Shown here: positions 23,996 through 32,776 of the stretch, one piece after another | Numbering within the stretch: the first letter of the stretch is position 1 | Layout: each line of letters starts with the position of its first letter | From: Flavobacteriaceae bacterium UBA5544 | GTDB lineage: Bacteria; Bacteroidota; Bacteroidia; Flavobacteriales; Flavobacteriaceae | Direction: 5' to 3' | NCBI GenBank assembly: GCA_002426755.1 | Contig: DINI01000007.1 | Span: 1 to 38,139 of the forward strand | DNA: 38,139 nucleotides | Notes under the pieces: model-generated | Told to the model about the DNA's origin: nothing | The model's input: only the letters and a program-made list of their open reading frames with translations | The model's database searches: none | Made by a program: the position numbers and the translations under genes

Positions 23996-26539
23996 TTGAA
24001 AACATTTCTTAACACACTTTTCATTGCCTTACTATTTATAGTTTCCAACACCGTTAATGCACAGGACATTAAATTCAATACTGGTCAGAAATATGTTCTA
24101 GGCGAAATTTCAGTTACAGGTAATACCAATTTTAGCGAACAAACCGTCATCACCTATTCAGGATTAAGAAAAGGGGAGGAGATTTCAATTCCAGGCGAAG
24201 AAATCAGTGCTGCCCTAAAGAAATTATGGAACTCAAAATTGTTTAGTGCTATTGACATCTATTTAGCAAAAGTAGAAGGTAATGTCGCCTATTTAGAGAT
24301 TAATCTGATTGACCTTCCCGAACTTAACGAAGTAACAATAGAAGGCGTTAAAAAATCCAAAAAGGAAGGAATTATAAAGGACAACAAACTTACCAAAGGA
24401 GTCAAAGTCACAGAAAATCTTATTACCACAACACGAAATTACCTTATCAATAAATATAAAAAGGATGGATTTTACAATACTTCAGTTGTTGTAAACACCA
24501 CAGAAGTTACCGATTCCATTGAAAAACGTCGAGTGAACATGACTGTGAATATTGATAAAGGTGAAAAGATAAAGGTAAAACAAATCACGTTCAATGGCAA
24601 TGAACAATTAAGTGATAAAAAGCTTCGTAAAGCTATGAAAAACACGAAGCAAAAAAATCCGATACGTATTTTAAAACGTTCTAAATATGTGAAGGATGAT
24701 TACAAGACAGATTTAGTATCCGTTATCGATAAATACAAGGAAAACGGTTATAGAGATGCGAGGATAATTTCTGATTCTATCATAAAAAATAATGATAAGA
24801 CCATTTCAATTAATATCAATGTTGAAGAAGGTGAAAAATACACCTTTGGTAAGATTACATTTGTAGGAAACAGTGTGTATTCTGACAAAGTTCTTCATAG
24901 TGTTTTAGGGATTAATGAAGGCGATACCTACAATGGTGTGGAATTAAAAAAGCGTATTGCTGATGATACCAGACCAGACGCCCAAGATATCACCAACTTA
25001 TATCAGAATCACGGTTACTTGTTTTCTACGATCAACCCAGTAGAGGTGAGCGCTGACGGGAATGTGATTGATATGGAAATCCGTATTTCTGAAGGTAAAC
25101 CTGCCTATTTCAACAATGTCACAGTTGTTGGTAACGAGAAAACGAATGACCACGTTATTTACAGAGAGTTACGAACACGTCCAGGGCAACTTTACAGTAA
25201 GGAAAATGTGGTTAGAACCATTCGCGAACTTGGACAATTGGGCTTCTTCGATGCACAGAAAATTGCTCCAAATTTCAAAAATGTAAATCCAACCGATGGT
25301 ACTGTAGATATGGAGTATTCTGTTGTGGAGTCGGGTGCAAGCCAAATCGAACTACAGGGTGGTTACGGTGGGGGCGGATTTATTGGTACATTAGGTTTAT
25401 CGTTCAATAACTTTGCAATCAAAGATATTTTTAATGGAGAAGCTTACAAACCGGTTCCTTCGGGTGATGGTCAAAGTTTGGCATTAAGATTACAGGCCAG
25501 TAGATTCTACCAAACCTATAGTTTCTCATTTTCTGAACCTTGGTTGGGAGGAAAACGCCCTGTGCAGTTTTCTACCTCATTATCACATACAAAACAATTT
25601 TTGTATAATCCTCAAACCAGAGATGCCGACAAAAGCAAACGTTTCAATATTACAGGTATAACAGTTGGTTTGGCAAGACGTCTGTCTGTCCCAGATGATT
25701 TCTTTACTTTGTCCCAAGCGGTCAGTTTCCAGCATTATGATTTAAAAAATTATAATACAGGGTTATTTACTTTTGGAAATGGGTATTCAAATAACCTAGC
25801 TTACACCATCGGTTTAAGCAGAAATAACACCTTTAACGACCCTATTTACCCAGAAGGTGGTTCAAATTTTGCAGTAACAGCCAAATTATCTGTTCCGTAT
25901 TCTTTATTCAACAATGTGGATTATGAAGCGTTGAAAAACGAACGTGATGCTCTAGACCCAACAGACGCTGACGATTATGCACGAATTGGAGAGATTGACC
26001 AAGAGCGTTACAAATGGTTGGAGTTTTATAAAATCAAGTCAAAATTTGATTGGTATCAAAGTATCGTGAAAAAATTGGTGCTAAAATCGAGTTTAGAATT
26101 TGGCTATTTGGGTGCTTATAACAATAATAGAGGTGTCATTCCTTTTGAACGTTTCTTTGTTGGTGGTGATGGACTTGGTAACTATTCACTTGACGGAAGG
26201 GAATCTATTGCGTTGAGAGGATATCCAAATCAATCGCTTTCCTCTCAAGACGGAGGTTCTATTTACAATAAGTTTTCTATGGAACTCCGTTATCCTATCA
26301 CTCTAGAAGGCCAAGCAAAAATTTTCGTTTTGGGCTTTATGGAAGCGGGAGCATCCTTTGATAACTTTAGAGACTATAACCCATTTGATGTGAATCGTTC
26401 CGCTGGTCTTGGTTTAAGAATATTTATGCCTGCATTTGGATTATTGGGGATAGACTTTGGACATGGCTTCGACCCACTTCCTGGAGAAACCACTAAAAAT
26501 GGTTGGGAAACTCACTTTATCATAGGCCAGCAATTTTAA
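23996..26539 (+). CDS. bamA: Outer membrane protein assembly factor BamA
   Basis: This is an 847-residue Omp85 protein if started at TTG 23996, which gives a clean signal peptide (KTFLNTLFIALLFIVSNTVNAQ region). No ATG exists upstream in frame; GTG 23969 and TTG 23930 would overlap uppS. POTRA domains fill residues about 30-440, each with a gly-hydrophobic turn such as ISVTGNTNFS, ITFNGNEQLS, ITFVGNSVYS and VTVVGNEKTN. The barrel starts near residue 450 (IELQGGYGGGGF). The conserved barrel loop appears as LRGYPNQ near 740. It inserts and folds outer-membrane proteins. Two Skp-like periplasmic chaperones follow. Confidence 0.96.
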   Translation: MKTFLNTLFIALLFIVSNTVNAQDIKFNTGQKYVLGEISVTGNTNFSEQTVITYSGLRKGEEISIPGEEISAALKKLWNSKLFSAIDIYLAKVEGNVAYLEINLIDLPELNEVTIEGVKKSKKEGIIKDNKLTKGVKVTENLITTTRNYLINKYKKDGFYNTSVVVNTTEVTDSIEKRRVNMTVNIDKGEKIKVKQITFNGNEQLSDKKLRKAMKNTKQKNPIRILKRSKYVKDDYKTDLVSVIDKYKENGYRDARIISDSIIKNNDKTISININVEEGEKYTFGKITFVGNSVYSDKVLHSVLGINEGDTYNGVELKKRIADDTRPDAQDITNLYQNHGYLFSTINPVEVSADGNVIDMEIRISEGKPAYFNNVTVVGNEKTNDHVIYRELRTRPGQLYSKENVVRTIRELGQLGFFDAQKIAPNFKNVNPTDGTVDMEYSVVESGASQIELQGGYGGGGFIGTLGLSFNNFAIKDIFNGEAYKPVPSGDGQSLALRLQASRFYQTYSFSFSEPWLGGKRPVQFSTSLSHTKQFLYNPQTRDADKSKRFNITGITVGLARRLSVPDDFFTLSQAVSFQHYDLKNYNTGLFTFGNGYSNNLAYTIGLSRNNTFNDPIYPEGGSNFAVTAKLSVPYSLFNNVDYEALKNERDALDPTDADDYARIGEIDQERYKWLEFYKIKSKFDWYQSIVKKLVLKSSLEFGYLGAYNNNRGVIPFERFFVGGDGLGNYSLDGRESIALRGYPNQSLSSQDGGSIYNKFSMELRYPITLEGQAKIFVLGFMEAGASFDNFRDYNPFDVNRSAGLGLRIFMPAFGLLGIDFGHGFDPLPGETTKNGWETHFIIGQQF

Positions 26540-26713
26540 GTTTGGCACGATATTTTCTAATGATACTTTGACGATTTAATAGTAGTGTTAAAATTTTTTG
26601 AAATATATTTCGTTAATTTGAAAAATATAAACTCTAAATGACTCGTCGGAATTCAGAAGATTGTCATTTTAGAAATTTATAGGAAGCACCATAAATCATA
26701 AAATCACAAACAG

Positions 26714-27745
26714 ATGATAAAATTCAAAGTTCTTTTTTTAATGACAATGATAAGTCTGTCAAGCTTTGTTTCAAATGCCCAACGTGGCGTTAGAATTGGC
26801 TATATAGATACGGAGTACATATTACAGAACGTTCCCGAATATCAAGAAGCAACTACTCAATTGGATGGTAAAGTGCAACAATGGAAAGCAGAAATCGAAC
26901 AACGTTTAAGCACCATTGATACCAAGAAAAAACAATTGAATAGCGAACGTGTACTTCTTACGAAAGAATTATATGAAGAACGATTGGAAGACATCACTTT
27001 TGAGGAAGCAGAGATTTTAGACTATCAACAAAAACGATTTGGACCGAACGGCGATTTGATGATTCAGAAGAAGCAATTGATTCAACCGATACAAGATCAA
27101 ATCTTTGCCGCCGTGCAAGAAATTGCAGGTAACAAACAATATGATTTCATCTTTGACAAATCAGCGGATGTGGTTATGTTGTATTCAGCAGAACGATTTG
27201 ATATCAGTGAATTGGTTTTAAGAAGCATCACAAGGTCATCCAAGCGTACACAGGCACAAACGAAAACAGAGCGTAGAGCAGCTGAAAAAGAAGATGTTGT
27301 ACCAGTAATCAACGAAGAATTGGATGCACGCGAAGCAGCATTGGAAGAAAAAAAATCAGCGCGTGAAAAGGCAATCGAAGAGCGAAGAGAAGCACAGCAA
27401 AAAACTCGTGATTCCTTAAAAGCTGCAGCTGATGCAAGACGCCAAAAAATATTGGATGAACGCGCAAAAGCCAAGGCTGAACGCGATAGCGTAAACAACA
27501 AAGCATCTGATAGTACTTCTGCAAGAAAAGTAGAAGGGAATACCATAGTCCCTCCAGTTGAAACTACAGGAAAAACACCTGCACAGATTGCTGAAGAAAA
27601 GAAACAAAAAGAAATTTCCGATCGCGAACAGCGTAAGAAAGAATTAGAAGAGCGTAAAGCAAAAATTATTGCCGACCGCAAAAAAGCAAAAGAAGAACGT
27701 GAAGAACAGAATAAAAAGAAAGATTCTGTACCGGATAATAACTAA
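26714..27745 (+). CDS. OmpH/Skp family periplasmic chaperone with long charged tail
   Basis: This 343-residue protein has a signal peptide ending SNAQ. An OmpH core follows at residues about 25-170 (IGYIDTEYILQNVPEY and a coiled-coil KQLNSERVLLTKELYEE). An unusual 170-residue tail then runs to the end, rich in Lys, Glu, Arg and Ala, predicted as a long coiled coil and ending KKKDSVPDNN. The core alone is Skp-sized. Skp proteins hold unfolded outer-membrane proteins for BamA. It is followed 34 bases later by a second, normal-length OmpH gene, so the two probably act together. Confidence 0.9.
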   Translation: MIKFKVLFLMTMISLSSFVSNAQRGVRIGYIDTEYILQNVPEYQEATTQLDGKVQQWKAEIEQRLSTIDTKKKQLNSERVLLTKELYEERLEDITFEEAEILDYQQKRFGPNGDLMIQKKQLIQPIQDQIFAAVQEIAGNKQYDFIFDKSADVVMLYSAERFDISELVLRSITRSSKRTQAQTKTERRAAEKEDVVPVINEELDAREAALEEKKSAREKAIEERREAQQKTRDSLKAAADARRQKILDERAKAKAERDSVNNKASDSTSARKVEGNTIVPPVETTGKTPAQIAEEKKQKEISDREQRKKELEERKAKIIADRKKAKEEREEQNKKKDSVPDNN

Positions 27746-27779
27746 AAAGTAATAATAACAAGTAATTCAAATTTTAAAA

Positions 27780-28289
27780 ATGAAACAATTTAAAACCCTT
27801 TTATTTGCCGCAATCCTATTTATTGGAGCAACAAGTTTTACACAAGCCCAAAGCAAAATTGCGCATATCAATACTAATGAATTGATTGAGGCAATGCCAG
27901 AAATGAAGACAGCTAAAGCAGAGTTAGAAAAACTTGGCAAAACATATGAAGCGGAAATTCAAAAAATGGCTGTTGAATATCAAAACAAAATGAAACAGTA
28001 TGGTGCAGAAGTAGAGACCAAAACTGAAGAAGAAAATGCTAAAAGACAGGAAGAAGTTTTGAGCATTGAGCAAAGTATTCGTCAATATCAGTCAAACGCA
28101 CAGCAAGACATCCAAAAAAAGGAAAGTGAACTTATGAAACCAATTTTTGAGAAAGCTAAAAATGCGATTCAAAAAGTTGCAAAAGCACAAGGCTTCCAAT
28201 ATGTGTTGGATTCTACACAAGGAAGTGGCGTGTTGCTTGCAGACGGTAAAGACCTTATGGCAGACGTTAAAAAAGAATTAGGATTCTAA
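27780..28289 (+). CDS. OmpH/Skp family periplasmic chaperone
   Basis: This 169-residue protein has a signal peptide (MKQFKTLLFAAILFIG to TQAQ) and the OmpH opening SKIAHINTNELIEAMPEM. A Lys/Glu coiled coil spans residues about 45-120, and a conserved end runs through FQYVLDSTQGSGVLLADG. It is the typical Skp length. It probably trimerises around unfolded outer-membrane proteins. It follows the longer paralogue and ends the bamA-associated block at a strong terminator. Confidence 0.95.
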   Translation: MKQFKTLLFAAILFIGATSFTQAQSKIAHINTNELIEAMPEMKTAKAELEKLGKTYEAEIQKMAVEYQNKMKQYGAEVETKTEEENAKRQEEVLSIEQSIRQYQSNAQQDIQKKESELMKPIFEKAKNAIQKVAKAQGFQYVLDSTQGSGVLLADGKDLMADVKKELGF

Positions 28290-28314
28290 TTTTTTTTGAA
28301 TAAAATTTATAATG

Positions 28315-28346
28315 AAAGCCGCTTATAATAAGCGGCTTTTTTATTT
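28315..28346 (+). terminator. Intrinsic terminator after the OmpH gene
   Basis: AAAGCCGCTT (28315-28324) pairs with AAGCGGCTTT (28330-28339) around a short loop, followed by a T run. It is only 15 bases before the murI start codon. Confidence 0.8.
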
Positions 28347-28354
28347 TTGTAGGT

Positions 28355-29134
28355 ATGAGCACACAACCTATTGGTATATTTGATTCAGGTATTGGAGGCA
28401 CGTCTATTTTTCAGGAAATACACGCCTTGCTTCCTTATGAAAACACCATATATCTTGCCGATAGTCACAATGCGCCTTATGGCAATAAAACAGAAGCTGA
28501 AATTGTAAATTTAAGCATCAAGAACACAGATTTTCTTATTAATAGAAATTGTAAAATTATTGTGGTAGCTTGCAATACTGCTACTACCAATGCCATAAAA
28601 ACCTTACGCGACAATTACGATGTCCCATTTATTGGAATAGAACCAGCCATAAAACCTGCCGCCCTACAAACGCAAACAAAAGCGATTGGTATTTTGGCAA
28701 CTAAAGGCACTTTATCAAGCGAACTGTTTCATAAAACTACGGATTTGTACAGCAATGGTATTAATGTGATAGAACAAGTTGGAGAAGGTATTGTACAACT
28801 CATTGAGGAGGGCAAAACATATAGTGATGAAATGAGAGTTCTACTTAAAGAATATCTGAACCCAATGATTAAAGCCAATATAGACTATCTGGTGCTGGGT
28901 TGTACACATTATCCATACGTGATGCCTTTGTTGTTGGAGATGCTTCCAAACCATGTTAAAATCATTGATTCAGGGGAAGCAGTTGCTAAACAAACCAAAG
29001 CGATTCTAGAAAAAAATCAATTGTTGAACCATCTAAATAAAAATTCTAAAAATCAGTTTTACACCAATGGAAATGTGAAAGTGTTGAATGATATTTTGGA
29101 GCAACAATTCAAGGTGGAGTATTTGCAGTTTTGA
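28355..29134 (+). CDS. murI: Glutamate racemase
   Basis: This 259-residue enzyme makes D-glutamate for peptidoglycan. It has the Asp10/Ser11 region (GIFDSGIGG), the first catalytic Cys73 (VVACNTATT) and the second catalytic Cys183 (LGCTHYPYV). PYGNKTEAEI is present as usual. The ATG at 28355 is 15 bases after the upstream terminator. A TATTTTTG at 28342-28349 could act as a -7 box and would place transcription almost at the start codon. The stop codon abuts that of the convergent carbonic-anhydrase-like gene. Confidence 0.97.
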   Translation: MSTQPIGIFDSGIGGTSIFQEIHALLPYENTIYLADSHNAPYGNKTEAEIVNLSIKNTDFLINRNCKIIVVACNTATTNAIKTLRDNYDVPFIGIEPAIKPAALQTQTKAIGILATKGTLSSELFHKTTDLYSNGINVIEQVGEGIVQLIEEGKTYSDEMRVLLKEYLNPMIKANIDYLVLGCTHYPYVMPLLLEMLPNHVKIIDSGEAVAKQTKAILEKNQLLNHLNKNSKNQFYTNGNVKVLNDILEQQFKVEYLQF

Positions 29135-29650
29135 TTATTCTTTAAACCAACCTGAATATTTTACATAATTGTTGGCAATCCGGTTTATTTCGCCTGAAAT
29201 GAGATCTTCACTAATGTCCTTTACCTTTTTGGCTGGAACACCTGCATAAATACTTCCAGCTTCGACTCTTGTGCCTTGAGTGACTACAGCTCCAGCGGCA
29301 ATAATGCTATTACTTTCCACCACACAATCATCCATTACAATGCTCCCCATTCCAATCAGTACATTATCATGGATTGTGCAACCATGCACTATGGCATTGT
29401 GTCCAATGGACACATTATTTCCAATAGTGGTGGGTGATTTTTGATAAGTTGCATGGATGACTGCTCCGTCTTGCACATTCACTTTATTACCCATTTTTAT
29501 ATAATGCACGTCACCTCTAATCACCGCATTAAACCAAACACTGCATTCAGCCCCCATTGTAACATCGCCTACAATGGTTGCATTTTCAGCTACATAACAA
29601 TCATTTGGGATTTGGGGATGGAATCCGTTTACTGGTTTTATAATTGGCAT
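29135..29650 (-). CDS. Gamma carbonic anhydrase family protein
   Basis: This 171-residue left-handed beta-helix protein is built of hexapeptide repeats. The Zn-ligand His positions of the family are visible: VIRGDVHYI, IHAT and SIGHNAIVHGC. It resembles the YrdA/PaaY subgroup, whose carbonic anhydrase activity varies. It has no signal peptide. It begins 15 bases after the LytTR regulator stop, so it could be the third gene of the kinase-regulator operon. It converges with murI with no gap and no terminator. Confidence 0.9.
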   Translation of the reverse strand: MPIIKPVNGFHPQIPNDCYVAENATIVGDVTMGAECSVWFNAVIRGDVHYIKMGNKVNVQDGAVIHATYQKSPTTIGNNVSIGHNAIVHGCTIHDNVLIGMGSIVMDDCVVESNSIIAAGAVVTQGTRVEAGSIYAGVPAKKVKDISEDLISGEINRIANNYVKYSGWFKE

Positions 29651-29665
29651 AATTTCTTAATTATT

Positions 29666-30400
29666 TTAATTAAAGTAAGACAACAATTCTGATTTTTTGG
29701 AAGCAGACACCATAATCTGTTTTCCGTTGCTCAACACGACACTTCCACCTTTGCCTTTCACGTATTTGACAATTTCGTTGACATTGACCAAATACGATTT
29801 ATGGACTCTTGCAAAACTAGTATCATTTAAAGCATCTTCAAAATATTTCAAGGTTTTGCTGACCAATTTTTTCTTGTTAGTATTAAGATAAATCTCGGTA
29901 TAATTATCATCGGCTTTACAATACAAAATATCAGACGTGTTGATGACTTCAAAACCATCTTGCTGTGGGATGGTTATTTTTCCGTTCACTGCATTTGTTT
30001 TGGGAACCAATACTTGGTCTTGCAAAGCGTCTTCTTTGGATTTTATGTCCGTCACATAATCGACTGCTTTGATAAGTTCGTCAATAGAGATTGGTTTCAT
30101 CAAATAATAGGAAGCGTGGGCGTTCAAGGCATCCATTGCGTAATGATTATAGGCGGTGACAAAAACCGTTTCAAAATCGATGTCACCAACTTTGTCCAAC
30201 AAATCAAATGCATTGCCATAGGGCATTTCGACATCGAGAAAGACCAAATCCAAATCGTTATTCCGAATAAGCACTAAAGCTTCGTCAACATTTGCGGCTT
30301 CACCCAGAATGTGCACGTTAGGACAATACTTTTTGAGATAATTTCTTAAAATATCCCTACTTGTTTCTTCATCTTCGACGATGATGGCGTTTAGTTTCAT
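29666..30400 (-). CDS. LytTR family response regulator
   Basis: This 244-residue two-component regulator has a receiver domain at residues 1-120 with acidic pocket Asp10/Glu11, phosphoacceptor Asp56 (FLDVEMP), Thr82 and Lys102 (LMKPIS). A LytTR DNA-binding domain covers about 140-244 (KADDNYTEIYL, FARVHKSYLVNV). LytTR domains bind pairs of 9-bp direct repeats spaced 12-13 bp apart. Such repeats are present upstream of the divergent SIMPL gene (32665-32715). The start codon is one base after the kinase stop, so the two are co-expressed. Confidence 0.95.
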   Translation of the reverse strand: MKLNAIIVEDEETSRDILRNYLKKYCPNVHILGEAANVDEALVLIRNNDLDLVFLDVEMPYGNAFDLLDKVGDIDFETVFVTAYNHYAMDALNAHASYYLMKPISIDELIKAVDYVTDIKSKEDALQDQVLVPKTNAVNGKITIPQQDGFEVINTSDILYCKADDNYTEIYLNTNKKKLVSKTLKYFEDALNDTSFARVHKSYLVNVNEIVKYVKGKGGSVVLSNGKQIMVSASKKSELLSYFN

Positions 30401-30401
30401 T

Positions 30402-32567
30402 TTAGTCTTTTTTTAGTGTCACAACAACTCTAGTTCCAGTGTCTTCAGAATCCTGAAAATCATCTACAAACACATCCACTTTATCTTTATACATTTCATT
30501 GAGAATGGCAACACGTTTTTTGATATTGCCCATACCTTTGGAGTTCTGTTTCTTTTGATGATCGGTTTTTAGCTCTTTTGATTTTACACGACCAATACCA
30601 TCGTCTGTAACAGTTATCATGATTTCATCTTCGCTTTTAGATGAAATGTGAATGCTTAAATGACCCTTTTCAGTTTTATAACGTAAGCCATGCCACACTG
30701 CATTTTCGATATAAGGCTGTAGCAACATGGGTGGAATCTGAAACTCGTCCACATTTACATTTTCATCAACTTGTATACTGTAGTCAAACTTGTCCTTAAA
30801 ACGGAAATGTTCTAACTTGGTATACAATTCCAAAAGCTCAATCTCTTTTTTTAATGGAATAAAATCCTCATCGCTGTTTTCCAACACGGAACGCATCAAT
30901 TGTGAAAAATCAGATAGATATTTATTAGCTGTACGTTCGTCATTGGACGCAATAAAGCTGTTGACCGAATTGAGTGCATTGAATATAAAATGAGGATTCA
31001 TCTGACTTCTCAAAGACTTCAATGCCAAAAGATTATTAGCGAATTTTTGTTGTTTGATGGATTTGTACATGAAATAGGCTGTCACCAATAACAAAATCAA
31101 TCCTCCTAAAAGCGAATAGATAATGAGTTCCTGTCGTTTATTCCGTTCGGTGGTCAACTGATATTTACTTTGGGAAAGCTGTCTATCAGTTTCCAAACTA
31201 GTGATACGGTTTTGTTTGGTGGCAATATCGCGACTGAAACGTGCAGCCTGTGAAATTTCCTGTTCTTTTTTCACATAAAGTTCATCGACAATTTCGGTAT
31301 AATCTCTGTACGTTGATAACGCTTTTTCATAATCGCCTGCATCCTCATAGAGGTCGGATAATTTTCTGGTAGCATCTTTTTTAACCACCAAATCCTCCTT
31401 TTTATCAGCTTCTTTGATACTTTTTTCCAAATACGGAATGGCATTGGCATAATCGCCTTTCATGAAGTAGGCATTTCCAATTTTATAATTTTGCTTTTGA
31501 GATGTTAATGGACTTTCGTTTGTTATAGTGGAATCTCTTTCAATGTCTTCAACGTCTTTTAAGACCTCTTTTCGTAACTGTATTTCGGCCTCATAGCCTC
31601 GATTGCTGTTTTGAAAATCAGCAACAGCTACTTTTTCTTCAACGGCTCTTTTTTTATTTTCTTTTGAAGCAAGATTTAAAGAATTTTCAAAATATCCTTC
31701 AGCTTTTTCGGTCTTGCCAGAAGCATTATAGGCTTGTGCAATTTTAGAATTTAAGTCAGTTGTTTTTGGTGCTATCAAATGTTTTTGGGCAACTTCAAGT
31801 CCTTTTTTATAGGAATTGATTGAGGCATCATACTTTTTGATAGAACTATAAGTGTCCCCCAATCCTTCATACAAAGTCGTTAACTGATAATTGGAAAGCT
31901 CGGATTTTTTTATGGAATTGTAGGTATCAATACTTTCTTGATAATTTTTATTGTTCTCATACGCTTTTGCCAGTTTGAGCCGAACGTCATTGGTTGCGTT
32001 ATTTTGAAGGCTGATGCGATAATTGGAAACAGCCAAATCATATTGTTTCCACTGCATGTACACATCTGCAAGGAGCTCATAAGCCTGCGCGTTTTCACTT
32101 GATGAATTGCTTTGCGACAATGCTTCTGTTACAAATTGAATACTTTTTTGTGCATCCTTTTTTAGATAAGTAGCGGCAGAATCAATCATGGAGTTAAACG
32201 CCTTGACATTCTTTTTGTATTTTGAATTCACAGGGTTTTGTTGAACGGCTGGTTTTACCTCTACTGTAATTCGTTCGTTATCCTTAACGGTGTAATAAAC
32301 GGTTTCAAAATCTTTATGTCTTATGGTTAGTTCATCGCCTCGCCTCACTTGAATGTTGAAAGTACCATCAGTGCTCGTCATTGTATACGCACCACCATTG
32401 ACCTCAATATTCACCTTTGCTATAGGTTTATAAGTATCGCTCTCGCGAACAGAACCTCTTACCATAAAAGTGGGTTCAATAGTTCGCCTGTTTTCGTTTT
32501 GCGCCACAAGAACTTGCAATGGCAAACAAAAGCATAAGAGCATTATATATTTAAGGGTGAATCGCAT
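30402..32567 (-). CDS. LytS-type sensor histidine kinase with carboxypeptidase-like and TPR domains
   Basis: This 721-residue protein has a signal peptide at 1-22. A carboxypeptidase-regulatory-like beta domain follows at about 30-105 (VRGSVRESDTYKPIAKVNIE). A series of TPR repeats covers about 120-440, a coiled coil about 440-478, and a membrane helix about 480-499. A His-kinase core has phosphoacceptor His near 525 (QMNPHFIFNALNS). The ATPase has the N-box ENAVWHGL and a TDDGIGR glycine loop. The sensor faces the periplasm and probably reads envelope state. It pairs with the LytTR regulator downstream. An exact -7 box TAAGTTTG is about 20 bases above the ATG. Confidence 0.95.
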   Translation of the reverse strand: MRFTLKYIMLLCFCLPLQVLVAQNENRRTIEPTFMVRGSVRESDTYKPIAKVNIEVNGGAYTMTSTDGTFNIQVRRGDELTIRHKDFETVYYTVKDNERITVEVKPAVQQNPVNSKYKKNVKAFNSMIDSAATYLKKDAQKSIQFVTEALSQSNSSSENAQAYELLADVYMQWKQYDLAVSNYRISLQNNATNDVRLKLAKAYENNKNYQESIDTYNSIKKSELSNYQLTTLYEGLGDTYSSIKKYDASINSYKKGLEVAQKHLIAPKTTDLNSKIAQAYNASGKTEKAEGYFENSLNLASKENKKRAVEEKVAVADFQNSNRGYEAEIQLRKEVLKDVEDIERDSTITNESPLTSQKQNYKIGNAYFMKGDYANAIPYLEKSIKEADKKEDLVVKKDATRKLSDLYEDAGDYEKALSTYRDYTEIVDELYVKKEQEISQAARFSRDIATKQNRITSLETDRQLSQSKYQLTTERNKRQELIIYSLLGGLILLLVTAYFMYKSIKQQKFANNLLALKSLRSQMNPHFIFNALNSVNSFIASNDERTANKYLSDFSQLMRSVLENSDEDFIPLKKEIELLELYTKLEHFRFKDKFDYSIQVDENVNVDEFQIPPMLLQPYIENAVWHGLRYKTEKGHLSIHISSKSEDEIMITVTDDGIGRVKSKELKTDHQKKQNSKGMGNIKKRVAILNEMYKDKVDVFVDDFQDSEDTGTRVVVTLKKD

Positions 32568-32589
32568 ACTTTAGTTTCGATGGAATCAA

Positions 32590-32624
32590 ACTTACACGTT
32601 TTAATTGAGTAATTAAAATCAAAA
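32590..32624 (-). promoter_or_regulatory. Promoter region and palindrome of the kinase operon
   Basis: TAAGTTTG on the minus strand matches the -7 consensus. The spacer holds a perfect palindrome TTTTAATT-ACTC-AATTAAAA (32599-32618). The nearest TTG is 25 bases from the -7 box, longer than usual, so regulation through the palindrome is plausible. Confidence 0.45.
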
Positions 32625-32664
32625 ATTCTCCAAAACGACACTTCAATATCAAAAAAAGAAACCT

Positions 32665-32715
32665 TTACTCATTTTTTGGAAGGGTTCACTCATTTGGGCT
32701 TCCTACTTACTCATT
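32665..32715 (+). promoter_or_regulatory. Three direct repeats TTACTCATT at 21-bp spacing (probable LytTR operator)
   Basis: TTACTCATT (32665-32673), TCACTCATT (32686-32694) and TTACTCATT (32707-32715) are nine-base repeats separated by 12 bases each. This is the geometry LytTR proteins bind. They end about 28 bases before TAGATTTA (32744-32751), a near -7 box for the SIMPL gene, which is a suitable position for activation. Confidence 0.7.
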
Positions 32716-32776
32716 GTCACTTTTTATCAAAGAAAGTTGATTTTAGATTTACGGCATGAATCAAAAAACAATCCGT

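Noticed and set aside
27097..27681. Long antisense frames opposite the OmpH gene
   Set aside because: They arise from the biased Lys/Glu/Arg codons of the charged tail and encode Ser/Phe-rich nonsense with no family match.
28342..28349. TATTTTTG as the murI promoter
   Set aside because: It matches the -7 consensus but lacks a -33 element and overlaps the terminator tail; it would leave almost no leader, so I do not annotate it as a promoter.
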